From Chryseobacterium herbae (GTDB lineage Bacteria; Bacteroidota; Bacteroidia; Flavobacteriales; Weeksellaceae): 64,000 nucleotides of DNA. Shown in pieces: positions 52,375-60,865 of the stretch (position 1 is its first letter; every line of letters starts with the position of its first letter). The notes beneath the pieces were generated by a model. It was not told the DNA's origin. It saw only the letters and a list, made by a program, of their open reading frames with translations, and ran no database searches. The DNA lies in the NCBI RefSeq assembly GCF_025154075.1, contig NZ_JAOAMU010000002.1, positions 306,368-370,367 on the forward strand, written 5' to 3'. The translations under genes and the position numbers were made by a program.

Positions 52375-53274
52375 ATGGAAGAGTTATTAAACGAATTGAA
52401 CTTGAGCAATGAACTTAAGTTATTATATAAAGGTAGTATTCCGATTATTGACGAATATAGTATGTTTAAGTTTTATATTGATGAAAAGAAGACAGATTCT
52501 TTTCCCCATCCACCTTTTCTTATTCCTTTTTCGTATAGTTATGATGCAGATCATTACCACATGGGAATTGTTAAACATTGGTTCACAAAAAGAACAATTA
52601 GTTATGGAGATATGACAGATGGATGTTCATTTCAAACTACCGAAATCGCAAGAAGTGAAAAGCAATTATTTTCGAGATTATTATTTGATGAGTTTGTGAA
52701 TAATGAGGATTGTATAGTTACAGAAAGGCTTCAAAAATGTGTTGAACTAATGGGATTAAAAGATTTTGACTTTGCTGAATTTGAAAATCTAAATATGAGT
52801 TATGCTGAGAATGCTGAATGTAAGATAGATTTACTTCTCGAAGATTCTCCTTTATCCTGTATAGCTGAGAGATCAAAATATAACGGTGATTTTCCATCCA
52901 ATGATAGGATAATCATTCCTTCGAAAATACAGACTTCATGTTATTTTGAAATTTTTCATAAGGAGTGGATTGGTTATAATGCAGAAAAAAAAGGTTTCTC
53001 TCTTTTCCGAAAAGAACCTAAATATAAACCATTAGAAGATATACCTGAATGGCTCTTGCCAGACTTTAGCAAAAAGGAACTGTTTGAGAAGTATATGGAA
53101 AAGGAAGAATTTGATAAAGCATGGCTTACAATAAATGGCCCTGGCTTTACCCCTTCGGAAGTAGGCGACAGATTACAGAGGCTAAAGGAAGTGACAAATG
53201 AAAAAGCATATCATTTGTGGGTAGACTTCTGGTGTGAAAAATATGGACATCACGAGAGTTTTATTTTCATATAA
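52375..53274 (+). CDS. Candidate immunity protein 1 (paralogue pair)
   Basis: A 299-residue cytosolic protein 4 bp after the effector gene. It has the block HPPFLIPFSYSYDADHYHMG, KHWFTKRTISYG and a C-terminal half with KEWIGYNAEKKGFSLFRKEP and KAYHLWVDFWCEKYGHHESF. The next gene has the same blocks in the same order, so they are tandem duplicates. Position directly after a toxin candidate makes immunity likely, but the family is not one I recognise and no toxin-binding data exist. Confidence 0.55.
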   Translation: MEELLNELNLSNELKLLYKGSIPIIDEYSMFKFYIDEKKTDSFPHPPFLIPFSYSYDADHYHMGIVKHWFTKRTISYGDMTDGCSFQTTEIARSEKQLFSRLLFDEFVNNEDCIVTERLQKCVELMGLKDFDFAEFENLNMSYAENAECKIDLLLEDSPLSCIAERSKYNGDFPSNDRIIIPSKIQTSCYFEIFHKEWIGYNAEKKGFSLFRKEPKYKPLEDIPEWLLPDFSKKELFEKYMEKEEFDKAWLTINGPGFTPSEVGDRLQRLKEVTNEKAYHLWVDFWCEKYGHHESFIFI

Positions 53275-53296
53275 TAAATATGGGAAAATAGAACGG

Positions 53297-54211
53297 ATGA
53301 AAGAAATACTTGAACTATTAGGTGTAGATAAAAGAGTCCAGGATATAAGTCTGGGGAATATTCACCTTTTCAGAGAATATAGTGGGTGGGAATCTTATGG
53401 TTCGGATGAAGTGAATTCAAAAAGGAACCATCCACATCCACCACTTTTTATTCCAATAATTATAGATTATGATGCCACTCCGATATCGTTTGGTATTACA
53501 AAACATTGGTTTACGGATAGAGAAATGTGTTACAGCTATATGGATTTTGCAGCACAGTTTGAAAATGCAGAAATAGCAAGAACATCAGATCAATTAATTG
53601 ACCGCTTGATTTTCGAGTATTTTGTAGATGTAATAGAAGGCGATGAGATTGATGTTAATTCAAAATTAACTGTATTGAAGAAATTAGCAGCGGAATATAG
53701 TTTTGAAGATATAAAAAGAATATCACGTTTAAATTCAACTGAGCAGGTACAAATCCTTGCTTCTTTTAAAGAAAAAGAACCTTTGTGGTTATACAGCAAC
53801 TCTAATATCAATGAATATACAGGATCTTTCCCTTCCACTGTAGATCTTATTAATGTAAATGGTCTTTCTTCAGGGGCTTATTTTGAAATATCACATAAAG
53901 AATGGATCGGATATTTTTCCGAAAAAAAAGGTTTTTCCTTCTTCCGCAAGCAGCAAAAATATAAGCCATTGGAAAATATACCTCAATGGCTAAGGCCCAA
54001 TAGTGATAAGAGCGAATTATTTGAGGAGTATATGGGAAAAAGGGAGTTTAACAAAGCCTGGCTTATAATTAACGGTCCGGGTTTTAATCCTATTGAGGTC
54101 GGAGAAAGATTACAACGTCTAAAAAAAGTTTCGCAAGACAAGGCATACCATTTATGGGCCGATTTGTGGTGTGCAAAATATGGGCGTATGGACAGTTTTA
54201 TTTTCATTTAA
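53297..54211 (+). CDS. Candidate immunity protein 2 (paralogue pair)
   Basis: A 304-residue paralogue of the preceding protein: HPHPPLFIPIIIDYDATPIS, ITKHWFTDREMCYS, KEWIGYFSEKKGFSFFRKQQ and KAYHLWADLWCAKYGRMDSF. The C-terminal ~100 residues are much more alike than the rest. The start at 53297 (MKEILELLG) is chosen over ATG 53234, which lies inside the first copy. Tandem immunity paralogues often protect against related toxins carried by other strains. A REP-like duplication with no immune role is possible. Confidence 0.55.
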   Translation: MKEILELLGVDKRVQDISLGNIHLFREYSGWESYGSDEVNSKRNHPHPPLFIPIIIDYDATPISFGITKHWFTDREMCYSYMDFAAQFENAEIARTSDQLIDRLIFEYFVDVIEGDEIDVNSKLTVLKKLAAEYSFEDIKRISRLNSTEQVQILASFKEKEPLWLYSNSNINEYTGSFPSTVDLINVNGLSSGAYFEISHKEWIGYFSEKKGFSFFRKQQKYKPLENIPQWLRPNSDKSELFEEYMGKREFNKAWLIINGPGFNPIEVGERLQRLKKVSQDKAYHLWADLWCAKYGRMDSFIFI

Positions 54212-54345
54212 TATTTACAAATATTAGTAAAGTCTGAGAACAAATATTAAATGATTAAACCTCAATGGCCGGCTCATATTATTTTATAAAGGTGATTTAG
54301 ATTATTGATCTATTTGTATTGAGAGTAAGGCTTTATTAGTGGTGA

Positions 54346-55629
54346 TTAATCTTTTTTGCGTTTTCTTTTTTTCTTCATTTGATTTTCAAAAGCAAGTTCT
54401 TCATAATCTTCGCCTAAAACTTGTGGCAGTAATCCTCCAAAACCTTCAATGAAGACTGACTCATTTTTATTGTCACCAAGAAAATCAAATAAACTATGTT
54501 GCATTTGCTCTTGATTTACATCCGGGGATATGAAAGGTGTATGACCTGTTTTTTTCGATTCTGTTGTACTGATCTCAGGTTTTTGATCACGGGTCCACCA
54601 GTCATTAAAAATATTTGCTGAAAACTTCTTACCTAATCTTGACCCATTCCATACTGTTTTGGAGTTGTGGTCGATAAAGGTGATCCCGTATAGTCGTCCT
54701 TCAGAATTTCGTCGTATTACAGTATTAATCCCCTGCTGCTGCAATTGCTTTTTAAAACTGATCTCATCAGTTGCGGTATGCATGGCAACCTCAATGGAAT
54801 TTTCCCATAGTACCTTTGCAGGTTCCTGTTTAAATGATTCCTTAGATGTCAGAAAATGCTCCTGAAGCATTTTATAACCTGCATTTTTTCCGAACAAAGA
54901 TGCTTTAAAAGGATTACCGATCTTTTCACCATTTTCATTGAGGGCAGAGTAAATGAGCCCTTGTTTCTGAACTCCATGCAGTTCTCCTTTGACTTCTTCA
55001 GCAGTAATATTGAAGAGAGATAAGAGCGCGTTATATTCACCCAGGCTTTGAAATCTATAATAGGTTGGAAGATACCGGACCACCGAGGCAATCTGACTTT
55101 TGATATCACCTTTCTTATAATCTACAGGGCGGAATATATTATCTTTTTGAGAATTTTCCTTTTCTATTGTTGGAATCAGCCCATATTTCTGTTCTAAGGC
55201 TCTGGTAATATTTACTGAACGTCTTTTATCAAACGTGTCGGATATCTTTCTGCCTTCTTCATCCACACAGACGGATACAATATGTATATGGGTTCTACTG
55301 GTATCGGTATGTTTGAATACGACAAAGGGCTGATTTCCGTAGCCCATTTGCTCCATATAATCCTGGGCAATAGCCTGAAATTTCTCATCACTGACGTTAT
55401 CTTTTGGATTGGGATTGAGAGAAATATGCAATATGGGCTTCTCTGTTTTGTTATTGGCCAGTAGATAAGGCTCAAAAGAGCGGGCTAACTGAGCTACAGA
55501 ATAACTTCCATCAGGCGTTTCCACCATCTTGTGAGTGTATAAAATTTGTCCATTTTCCTTATCTACTTTCAACTGATTATAGGCAAGGGCACCAAATAAA
55601 TTCTCACCTCTTCCAATATTTGCGATCAT
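54346..55629 (-). CDS. mobB: Relaxase MobB
   Basis: A 427-residue MOBP-class relaxase. It starts MIANIGRGENLFGALAYNQ, and the metal-binding triad HIH is in DTSRTHIHIVSVCVDEEG (about 108-125). The helical C-terminal part is of normal length for Bacteroidetes ICE relaxases and ends with a basic MKKKRKRKKD. It nicks oriT and leads the strand into the recipient. It lies 1 bp after mobA, so the two are co-transcribed. A hairpin-rich stretch upstream of mobA is the likely oriT. Confidence 0.9.
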   Translation of the reverse strand: MIANIGRGENLFGALAYNQLKVDKENGQILYTHKMVETPDGSYSVAQLARSFEPYLLANNKTEKPILHISLNPNPKDNVSDEKFQAIAQDYMEQMGYGNQPFVVFKHTDTSRTHIHIVSVCVDEEGRKISDTFDKRRSVNITRALEQKYGLIPTIEKENSQKDNIFRPVDYKKGDIKSQIASVVRYLPTYYRFQSLGEYNALLSLFNITAEEVKGELHGVQKQGLIYSALNENGEKIGNPFKASLFGKNAGYKMLQEHFLTSKESFKQEPAKVLWENSIEVAMHTATDEISFKKQLQQQGINTVIRRNSEGRLYGITFIDHNSKTVWNGSRLGKKFSANIFNDWWTRDQKPEISTTESKKTGHTPFISPDVNQEQMQHSLFDFLGDNKNESVFIEGFGGLLPQVLGEDYEELAFENQMKKKRKRKKD

Positions 55630-55630
55630 T

Positions 55631-56068
55631 TTATTCTTCTTTTTTTAGATGTTTTGTCTCAAATTCCTGAGTCAAACGAATCATTTCCTGGCATAGTTTT
55701 GCCATTTCTGCGGTCTGTTTTTCCAGTTTGAAGAGATAAGCAGATGCTTTTTTCTCCGAAAAATTCCGATATAAAAGCTTTACGATTTGATTATAATTAA
55801 CTCCAACAGCCCGAAATTGACCATATAAAGTGGTGAGCCGCATATAATAATCCATGGCTGATTTGTCAATTTTTACCGTTTTAATGGTTCTCTGAAAGAG
55901 ACATGCGGTAATAAAATGAGCCATTATTTTCATGCCTGACTGCTCAAAAAGAGAAAGAAACCGGGCATTTTCTTCAGCATTGAGGCTGATAGAATATCTA
56001 AAGACGGCTGGATCCTTTTTAGGGTTACGCCCGGCTTTTTTGGGTGGGTGCTTATTATTTTCTTCCAT
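55631..56068 (-). CDS. mobA: Relaxosome accessory protein MobA
   Basis: A 145-residue basic protein starting MEENNKHPPKKAGRNPKKDP. A ribbon-helix-helix-like N-terminus (VFRYSISLNAEENARFLSLF) precedes a helical region ending in LKKEE. Such proteins bind oriT and recruit the relaxase; in Bacteroidetes ICEs the gene is called mobA. The open frame extends upstream to 56137, but the ATG at 56068 matches the family start. It is followed after 1 bp by mobB. Confidence 0.85.
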   Translation of the reverse strand: MEENNKHPPKKAGRNPKKDPAVFRYSISLNAEENARFLSLFEQSGMKIMAHFITACLFQRTIKTVKIDKSAMDYYMRLTTLYGQFRAVGVNYNQIVKLLYRNFSEKKASAYLFKLEKQTAEMAKLCQEMIRLTQEFETKHLKKEE

Positions 56069-56143
56069 ACTAATCCATATTAAATTTTTCATAAAACTTC
56101 GACTTTGGAGAAGTTTTTCCGCTCCCGGCCAGGGCAAGGGTTT

Positions 56144-56260
56144 TGAGCTGCGGAATTCATTTCAAGCAGCTCAGAACACACCTTGCTGTGTTCCGGTGAA
56201 CACTAAAATCCGTCCTTCGGAGCGGATTATTGATAGCGGGGAAAACAGCTTCAAGCTGTT
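56144..56260. other. oriT: Candidate origin of transfer (hairpin cluster)
   Basis: Four inverted repeats in 117 bp: TGAGCTGC/GCAGCTCA (56144-56151 and 56166-56173), GAACACA/TGTGTTC (56174-56180 and 56187-56193), a bulged hairpin AATCCGTCC-TTC-GGAgCGGATT (56207-56228), and AACAGCTT/AAGCTGTT (56244-56260). GAACAC recurs at 56198. It lies 76 bp upstream of mobA in the mob-tra intergenic region, the usual place for oriT. No nick site can be identified by eye. Confidence 0.5.
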
Positions 56261-56366
56261 CCACATAATCCTTGATTTACCAGAAAACTTATCCATACAA
56301 TTCATTTTGAAATCTTTTTGACAAAGTTCGGGAGGAGTAAAGAAAGGTTTGCAATGGAAATAAGCG

Positions 56367-56436
56367 CCAAATGAAGCCAATGAATGTCAATGAGTGCCAG
56401 CTTACCGAAAGGTGGTACCGATCTGCATTTATTTGT
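56367..56436 (+). promoter_or_regulatory. GCCA array promoter 4 (for the traA operon)
   Basis: GCCA at 56367, 56377 and 56397, GTCA at 56387: four units in exact 10-bp register. TTTATTTG (56429-56436), one change from TAnnTTTG, starts exactly 32 bp after the last box. The traA ATG is at 56859, giving a leader of about 420 nt. In CTnDOT the Xis2d protein is reported to bind the mob-tra intergenic region, which is where this array is. Confidence 0.6.
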
Positions 56437-56480
56437 TTAAGCAAACGGATACAGTTGCGTGAACAAGTAAATATTTCGAG

Positions 56481-56570
56481 ATGCCTGTAGCTGCGTTGGG
56501 ACAGCGACTTGTACCGATGGAAACACATGGCAATATAGAATGGTATGAAACTCTGATCAAATTGATATAG
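56481..56570 (+). CDS. Possible 29-aa leader peptide in the traA leader
   Basis: MPVAALGQRLVPMETHGNIE continues nine more residues to TAG at 56568-56570. It is the first open frame after the predicted transcription start (about 56442) and lies in an unusually long leader. Leader peptides are known to control other Bacteroides elements by attenuation. A second frame from 56627 runs into traA in another frame. Support is weak. Confidence 0.25.
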   Translation: MPVAALGQRLVPMETHGNIEWYETLIKLI

Positions 56571-56858
56571 GTACTTGTAGAGATTCACCAATCCTTACAG
56601 ACAGACTGAAAGGTGCAATCAGGTATATGCATAAAACACTGTGGACACATAGATGCACAAAGCGTTCAACATTAATAAGTATTTGCAGCTGTAAAAAAAG
56701 TGTAAGCTACGGATATACAGCAATCGATGTTGATTTATTCCTGGCTACACCATTGGAAGTAAATATGAAAGCATTTAGCTGTACGTGCAAATATGGACAT
56801 AAGAAAGTACGGAAGTGCATACATGAAACTATAGTAATCCTTAAAAATAATAATACAT

Positions 56859-57626
56859 ATGGACACAACACACAAACCTCTATTTATTGCTTTTGCCTCT
56901 CAAAAAGGAGGGGTTGGTAAAAGCACTTTTTCTGCACTTGCGGCCAGTATTCTGCATTATCGATTAGGCTATCAGGTGGCAGTATTTGACTGTGACTTTC
57001 CACAATACAGTCTAAAAAAAATGCGGGACAGGGATTTAAAAATTATTATGGAAAATGAAGCCTTTAAGCGGATGGCTCAAAAACAGTTTATGACCCTTAA
57101 TAAAAAGGCATATCAGATCATCAATTGCAAGGTGGAAACTGCCCTGAATGAAGCAGAACGATTCATGGAGTCCTTAATAGTTCCTCCTGACGTGGTTTTC
57201 TTTGATCTTCCGGGGACGGTGAACACGCCTGGAATACTGAAAACCCTGATGGGAATGCACTATATTTTTTCACCCATTACTGCTGACCGGGTGGTCGTGG
57301 AAAGTACGCTGAGCTTTACTCAGGCACTAAACGATATCATTATGAAAAATGAAGAATGCAGCATCAAAAGTATCCAACTCTTCTGGAATCAGGTGGACAG
57401 ACGTGAGAAATCCCCGCTCTATGATTTTTACAGCAATTTTATTGAAAGTCTGGGATTCTCCTTAATGAAAAGTCAAGTTAAAGACAGTAAAAGATTCAGA
57501 AAAGAAGGCGAAGCGAATGAAAGCAGTCCATTCCGGTCAACTTTACTTCCTGCAGATCAACGGCTCATGAAAGCCTGTCACCTGGATATGTTTATCGAGG
57601 AATTTTTGAAAACTATCAAATTATAA
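56859..57626 (+). CDS. traA: ParA-type ATPase TraA
   Basis: A 255-residue P-loop ATPase: deviant Walker A KGGVGKS (about 16-22), AVFDCDFPQYS (about 40-50) and DVVFFDLPGT (about 110-119). It corresponds to TraA, first gene of the transfer operon in CTnDOT-type elements; it may localise the element or transfer apparatus. Its stop overlaps the next ATG by one base (ATAATGA), so translation is coupled. The long leader and GCCA array lie upstream. Confidence 0.88.
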   Translation: MDTTHKPLFIAFASQKGGVGKSTFSALAASILHYRLGYQVAVFDCDFPQYSLKKMRDRDLKIIMENEAFKRMAQKQFMTLNKKAYQIINCKVETALNEAERFMESLIVPPDVVFFDLPGTVNTPGILKTLMGMHYIFSPITADRVVVESTLSFTQALNDIIMKNEECSIKSIQLFWNQVDRREKSPLYDFYSNFIESLGFSLMKSQVKDSKRFRKEGEANESSPFRSTLLPADQRLMKACHLDMFIEEFLKTIKL

Positions 57627-58048
57627 TGAGTATGGAAGACAGAGATAAAAAGAAAGATATCCCTGAACTCAATGAAGAGTTCATCATGAATGAAATGCAG
57701 CGTGGTGTCCGCAAAGAAGGGATGCTGCCAGTCGAACCTGAGCCTCATCAGGAGAAAGAGAGCAAGCCGGCTGCACCGATAGCAAAAGAAAAAAGCAGAA
57801 CAAAAAAAATAAACGAGTTACCCTATGAAGATATCTTCTTTAGGAGTCCTGATACCAGCGCCCGTCATGGAAAATCGGTGTACATCAGTCCGGAATTTCA
57901 TGAACGGCTTTCACGTATCGTGCAGGTGATTGGTGAAGATAAGCTGACAATTTATGCTTATTTGAATAATGTACTGGCTTATCATTTTCAAGAATTTGGA
58001 GAGGATATAACAAAGAGCTTTAATGATAAATACAAACCTATTTTATAG
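57626..58048 (+). CDS. traB: DUF3408 protein TraB
   Basis: A 140-residue soluble protein. The N-terminus is acidic/basic and disordered (about 1-65). The C-terminal DUF3408 region (KSVYISPEFHERLSRIVQVI, IYAYLNNVLAYHFQEFG) resembles a ribbon-helix-helix partner of ParA. Coupled to traA by a one-base overlap and followed by the next gene after 2 bp. It may be the DNA-binding partner of TraA. Confidence 0.8.
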   Translation: MSMEDRDKKKDIPELNEEFIMNEMQRGVRKEGMLPVEPEPHQEKESKPAAPIAKEKSRTKKINELPYEDIFFRSPDTSARHGKSVYISPEFHERLSRIVQVIGEDKLTIYAYLNNVLAYHFQEFGEDITKSFNDKYKPIL

Positions 58049-58050
58049 CT

Positions 58051-58683
58051 ATGGAAACACTTATTTTAATATTCCTTCTGCTGGTCATTGTTCTACTGCT
58101 ACAGGATAAGATTGTCATCAAAAAAGCTTCTAAAAATGATAACAGCAAAGCAAAACCTTTAATCAGGCTACCCGATATCATGGGCGTACCAAAGCCATCA
58201 GTAAGACTTTCGCAGCCAAATACTGCCACTGAGCGCCAAACTAAAAAGCAGGAAGTAGATTCCGATAATTTTGACCATGAGATCGAAAAGAAAGATTTTG
58301 ATCAACAAATTCCGCAGGAAGAGCTGGATGAAGTTTTTGGTGAATTACCTGATCTGAGAGAAGAGGAAGAAGAATGGAGCGGGTATGGAGTTTCTGATGT
58401 TGGAGTCGGTTTTGCCACAGGGGTTACCTTTGAAGAACTGGGTACCGTGGAGATGGTGCTTCGAGAAGAGATTTCGGAGCCTTCTTTACAAAAACAAGCG
58501 GTAGCCATCGTTCACAAAATACAGGGAACCGAACTTTTCAGCCTATTGGAAAACTCCATGGAAGGGGCTTCAAGAAAAATAGCCGAGCTATTGGACAGGA
58601 GTCTTTCCTTAGAAATGGATTCTGGTTCTTCCATTATGCGGAATGATAAGTCTGATGATTTTGATATAGAAGCCTTTATATAA
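58051..58683 (+). CDS. Transfer-region membrane-anchored protein (TraC/TraD position)
   Basis: A 210-residue protein with one N-terminal membrane helix (about 3-19, LILIFLLLVIVLLLQ) and a short basic stretch. The cytoplasmic part is acidic (EEEEEWSGYGVSDVGVGFAT) with a helical C-terminus. It is 2 bp after traB. In CTnDOT-like elements a similarly placed gene is called traC or traD; function is unknown. Identity is by position and architecture only. Confidence 0.65.
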   Translation: METLILIFLLLVIVLLLQDKIVIKKASKNDNSKAKPLIRLPDIMGVPKPSVRLSQPNTATERQTKKQEVDSDNFDHEIEKKDFDQQIPQEELDEVFGELPDLREEEEEWSGYGVSDVGVGFATGVTFEELGTVEMVLREEISEPSLQKQAVAIVHKIQGTELFSLLENSMEGASRKIAELLDRSLSLEMDSGSSIMRNDKSDDFDIEAFI

Positions 58684-58717
58684 AAGGCTTCTTATTTCAT
58701 TTTAAAAAGTGTAGCGC

Positions 58718-59344
58718 ATGAAAATAGAACTTAAAAACATTCACTTTAGCGAGCAGCTCAGTGAAGAGACTAATGCATTCTCAGCCAATGTGTATATAGA
58801 AGGCATAAAAGTGGGAGAGGCGTCCAACCGGGGACGTGGTAGTTCCACTGTATGTCGGGCTGATAATGAGAGGGGTGGAAAACTAATTGCTGAGGCCGAG
58901 GTATATTGCAGTTCACTTCCCTCGGAGAAATTTAGTTTAGGAGGTGGGCAGCACGAATTGAAGATCGATCTAGGACAATATTTGGATAACCTATTGGATA
59001 AATATCTTCAGGAAAAAGAAAACCAAAAATTCCAAAAGAAACTTGAAAAAGCTGTGGAAAGAGGTATTGTGGCAGGCATTCCGGGAAAGTCATTTGACGT
59101 GTGGGAGTTTACACAGCCTATAGGAATATTACTTCAGCACCCGAAAGGATCTTATATGATTAAAAGGGCTATTGGGGAAAATATTCTTCCGGAATTAACG
59201 GGAGGGAAAATAATTATGAATACCAATATTCCTCAAAAACTGTTAGAAGAAGCCGGATTGAAAAAGAATCAATATTCTGAGGTATCTTCCAGTGAAGCTT
59301 TGAATAAGAAAAATAAGCTACGACGAAAAGGTCCCAGGCTGTAA
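58718..59344 (+). CDS. Hypothetical ICE transfer-region protein
   Basis: A 208-residue protein: a beta-rich N-terminal half (MKIELKNIHFSEQLSEETN, FSANVYIEGIKVGEASNRGR) followed by a coiled, lysine-rich segment (DKYLQEKENQKFQKKLEKAV) and a basic C-terminus (KKNKLRRKGPRL). It is soluble and lies 34 bp after the previous gene, in the same operon. Genes of this type recur in Flavobacteria ICEs; I do not know a function. Confidence 0.6.
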   Translation: MKIELKNIHFSEQLSEETNAFSANVYIEGIKVGEASNRGRGSSTVCRADNERGGKLIAEAEVYCSSLPSEKFSLGGGQHELKIDLGQYLDNLLDKYLQEKENQKFQKKLEKAVERGIVAGIPGKSFDVWEFTQPIGILLQHPKGSYMIKRAIGENILPELTGGKIIMNTNIPQKLLEEAGLKKNQYSEVSSSEALNKKNKLRRKGPRL

Positions 59345-59515
59345 GTTGAGATATCTTGGTAAGAATTACAAAAGCTAAGTCGCGATACAAGTCTATCCGC
59401 AGCCTATCTTCTGACGAAGGTTTCAATTACAGTGATACCGAACATGTTTTTATTAAAATCCCACATTGCAGTAAAACCATCATATTGGTGGTTTTTGCAT
59501 TTAATGCGTTGGGTA

Positions 59516-60340
59516 CTAATTTCGAGTATGGCCATTTTTAAGCTTACTTAATCTATTCTTCTGATTCATAAGATATATAGTCTTTCTCAGAATAGGATCA
59601 AGTTTATACAGATCATGCTCATCATTAATCTGTGATATTTTTTCATTGGAAAAATATACTTTAAGAGAATTTTTAATACCCTTCACTGGAGAGGATTTAA
59701 GTTCGTCATATCTACCAACAAGATATTTAACAAATTCTTTTTTAATATAGGTGGTATCTTTTGCTGTATCCAATCCAATGAAATCAAAATTCAAATTTGA
59801 TTCATAATATTTAAAGAGCAGTTCTAACTCTTGTAGTTTTGGTAGATAACGGTTGAGTGTCATTTCCCGCTTAAATAAATCTCTGTTTAAAACGTATTTG
59901 TGCACTGAAACCTTCACCTGACCGACTTCGAGAAACTTTGCCAGGCAAAGACGATGTTGCCCGCTCGTGGTAAAATAATGATCTCCGTATTGCTTCACAA
60001 CTTTAGGGTCGTTATCCTTGTGGATATGGGCCAACACCTCTGCTTTGGTTTTAAAGTTATCAATCACCCTATCTAAACGTCTCAAATAATGGATCATTTC
60101 GATCCATTCCATTCTCCATTCTTTTGACTTATATGCAGGGCAATTATAACCCCATGCGTATTCCAATCCACAAATCTTGCTTGGAGAAATATATTCGCTG
60201 ACGATTTCCTTTCTTGTGAAAAAGTCTGAATGTATGATATGACATGGATGCAATACCGGATCATGATGGAAAAGCTGCTTATTAAAATCGGGATGAATTG
60301 ATTCCAGCCAATTTTCCCTTTCTGTGGTGTTATATTTCAA
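59516..60340 (-). CDS. ParB/Srx-like fold protein, inserted in the tra region
   Basis: A 274-residue protein. The centre has YFTTSGQHRLCLAKFLEV (about 126-143), close to the GxHR-xxxA catalytic/nucleotide motif of ParB-Srx nuclease-like domains. The flanks are helical and rich in aromatic residues (YNTTERENWLESIHPDF, GLEYAWGYNCPAYKSKEWR). It is transcribed opposite to the transfer genes on both sides, so it is likely a later acquisition. A role in DNA modification, defence or partition is possible; none is shown. Confidence 0.55.
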   Translation of the reverse strand: MKYNTTERENWLESIHPDFNKQLFHHDPVLHPCHIIHSDFFTRKEIVSEYISPSKICGLEYAWGYNCPAYKSKEWRMEWIEMIHYLRRLDRVIDNFKTKAEVLAHIHKDNDPKVVKQYGDHYFTTSGQHRLCLAKFLEVGQVKVSVHKYVLNRDLFKREMTLNRYLPKLQELELLFKYYESNLNFDFIGLDTAKDTTYIKKEFVKYLVGRYDELKSSPVKGIKNSLKVYFSNEKISQINDEHDLYKLDPILRKTIYLMNQKNRLSKLKNGHTRN

Positions 60341-60644
60341 AATTACTTATTTGATTTGATGATGAATTTAGGAAAAAAATCGATACAGAAACTTACGAAC
60401 AGTAGGCAAATATAAATCGATTACAATATCCTTTGAAATATTATGTAAGTATTTTGAATCCAAATCTGTAGAATATATATTCAAGAAAAGCTTAGTAAGG
60501 TGGATTGCTGTATAACAGTAATTAGATATGGACTAAAAATGAATATAATATTTTAATATTATATGGTTTAGTGAATACTTTTCATTGTAGGGAGTTGTTC
60601 GTGTGCTATAAAACGAATCTAGTTTGTGTTGTTTTCCTTATAAT

Positions 60645-60714
60645 GCCACTAAGTGCCAAATTGTTCCTAAGAGAGCCATCTCATTCCCAAGGCTTTATTT
60701 CGCAGATACATTTG
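60645..60714 (+). promoter_or_regulatory. GCCA array promoter 5
   Basis: GCCA at 60645, 60655 and 60675, with TCCT at 60665 and TCCC at 60685 in register. TACATTTG (60707-60714), a perfect TAnnTTTG match, starts exactly 32 bp after the last GCCA. GTTTCCAAGCCTGCA follows, the same as in array 6. The rest of the gene-free stretch 60341-60865 holds AT-rich sequence and a leader of about 145 nt with a weak CCTGC/GTAGG hairpin. Confidence 0.7.
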
Positions 60715-60865
60715 TTTCCAAGCCTGCATACCGTAGGAGTTACAAAACCAAATAAACCGGTTTTATCGTAAAATGCAGAGTAGAGTTCCTGCTTCTGCCG
60801 ATTGTCAGTGTAGGATATATTTGATAAAGGAAACGGTAAAACCGGTGATAAAAAGCAAAAATAAT

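Noticed and set aside
56627..56920. 97-codon frame running into traA
   Set aside because: It overlaps traA by about 60 bp in another frame, is rich in Cys/His without motif order, and lies in a leader region.
59356..59541. 61-codon frame after the 58718 gene
   Set aside because: Non-ATG start, overlaps the opposite gene end, no protein features.
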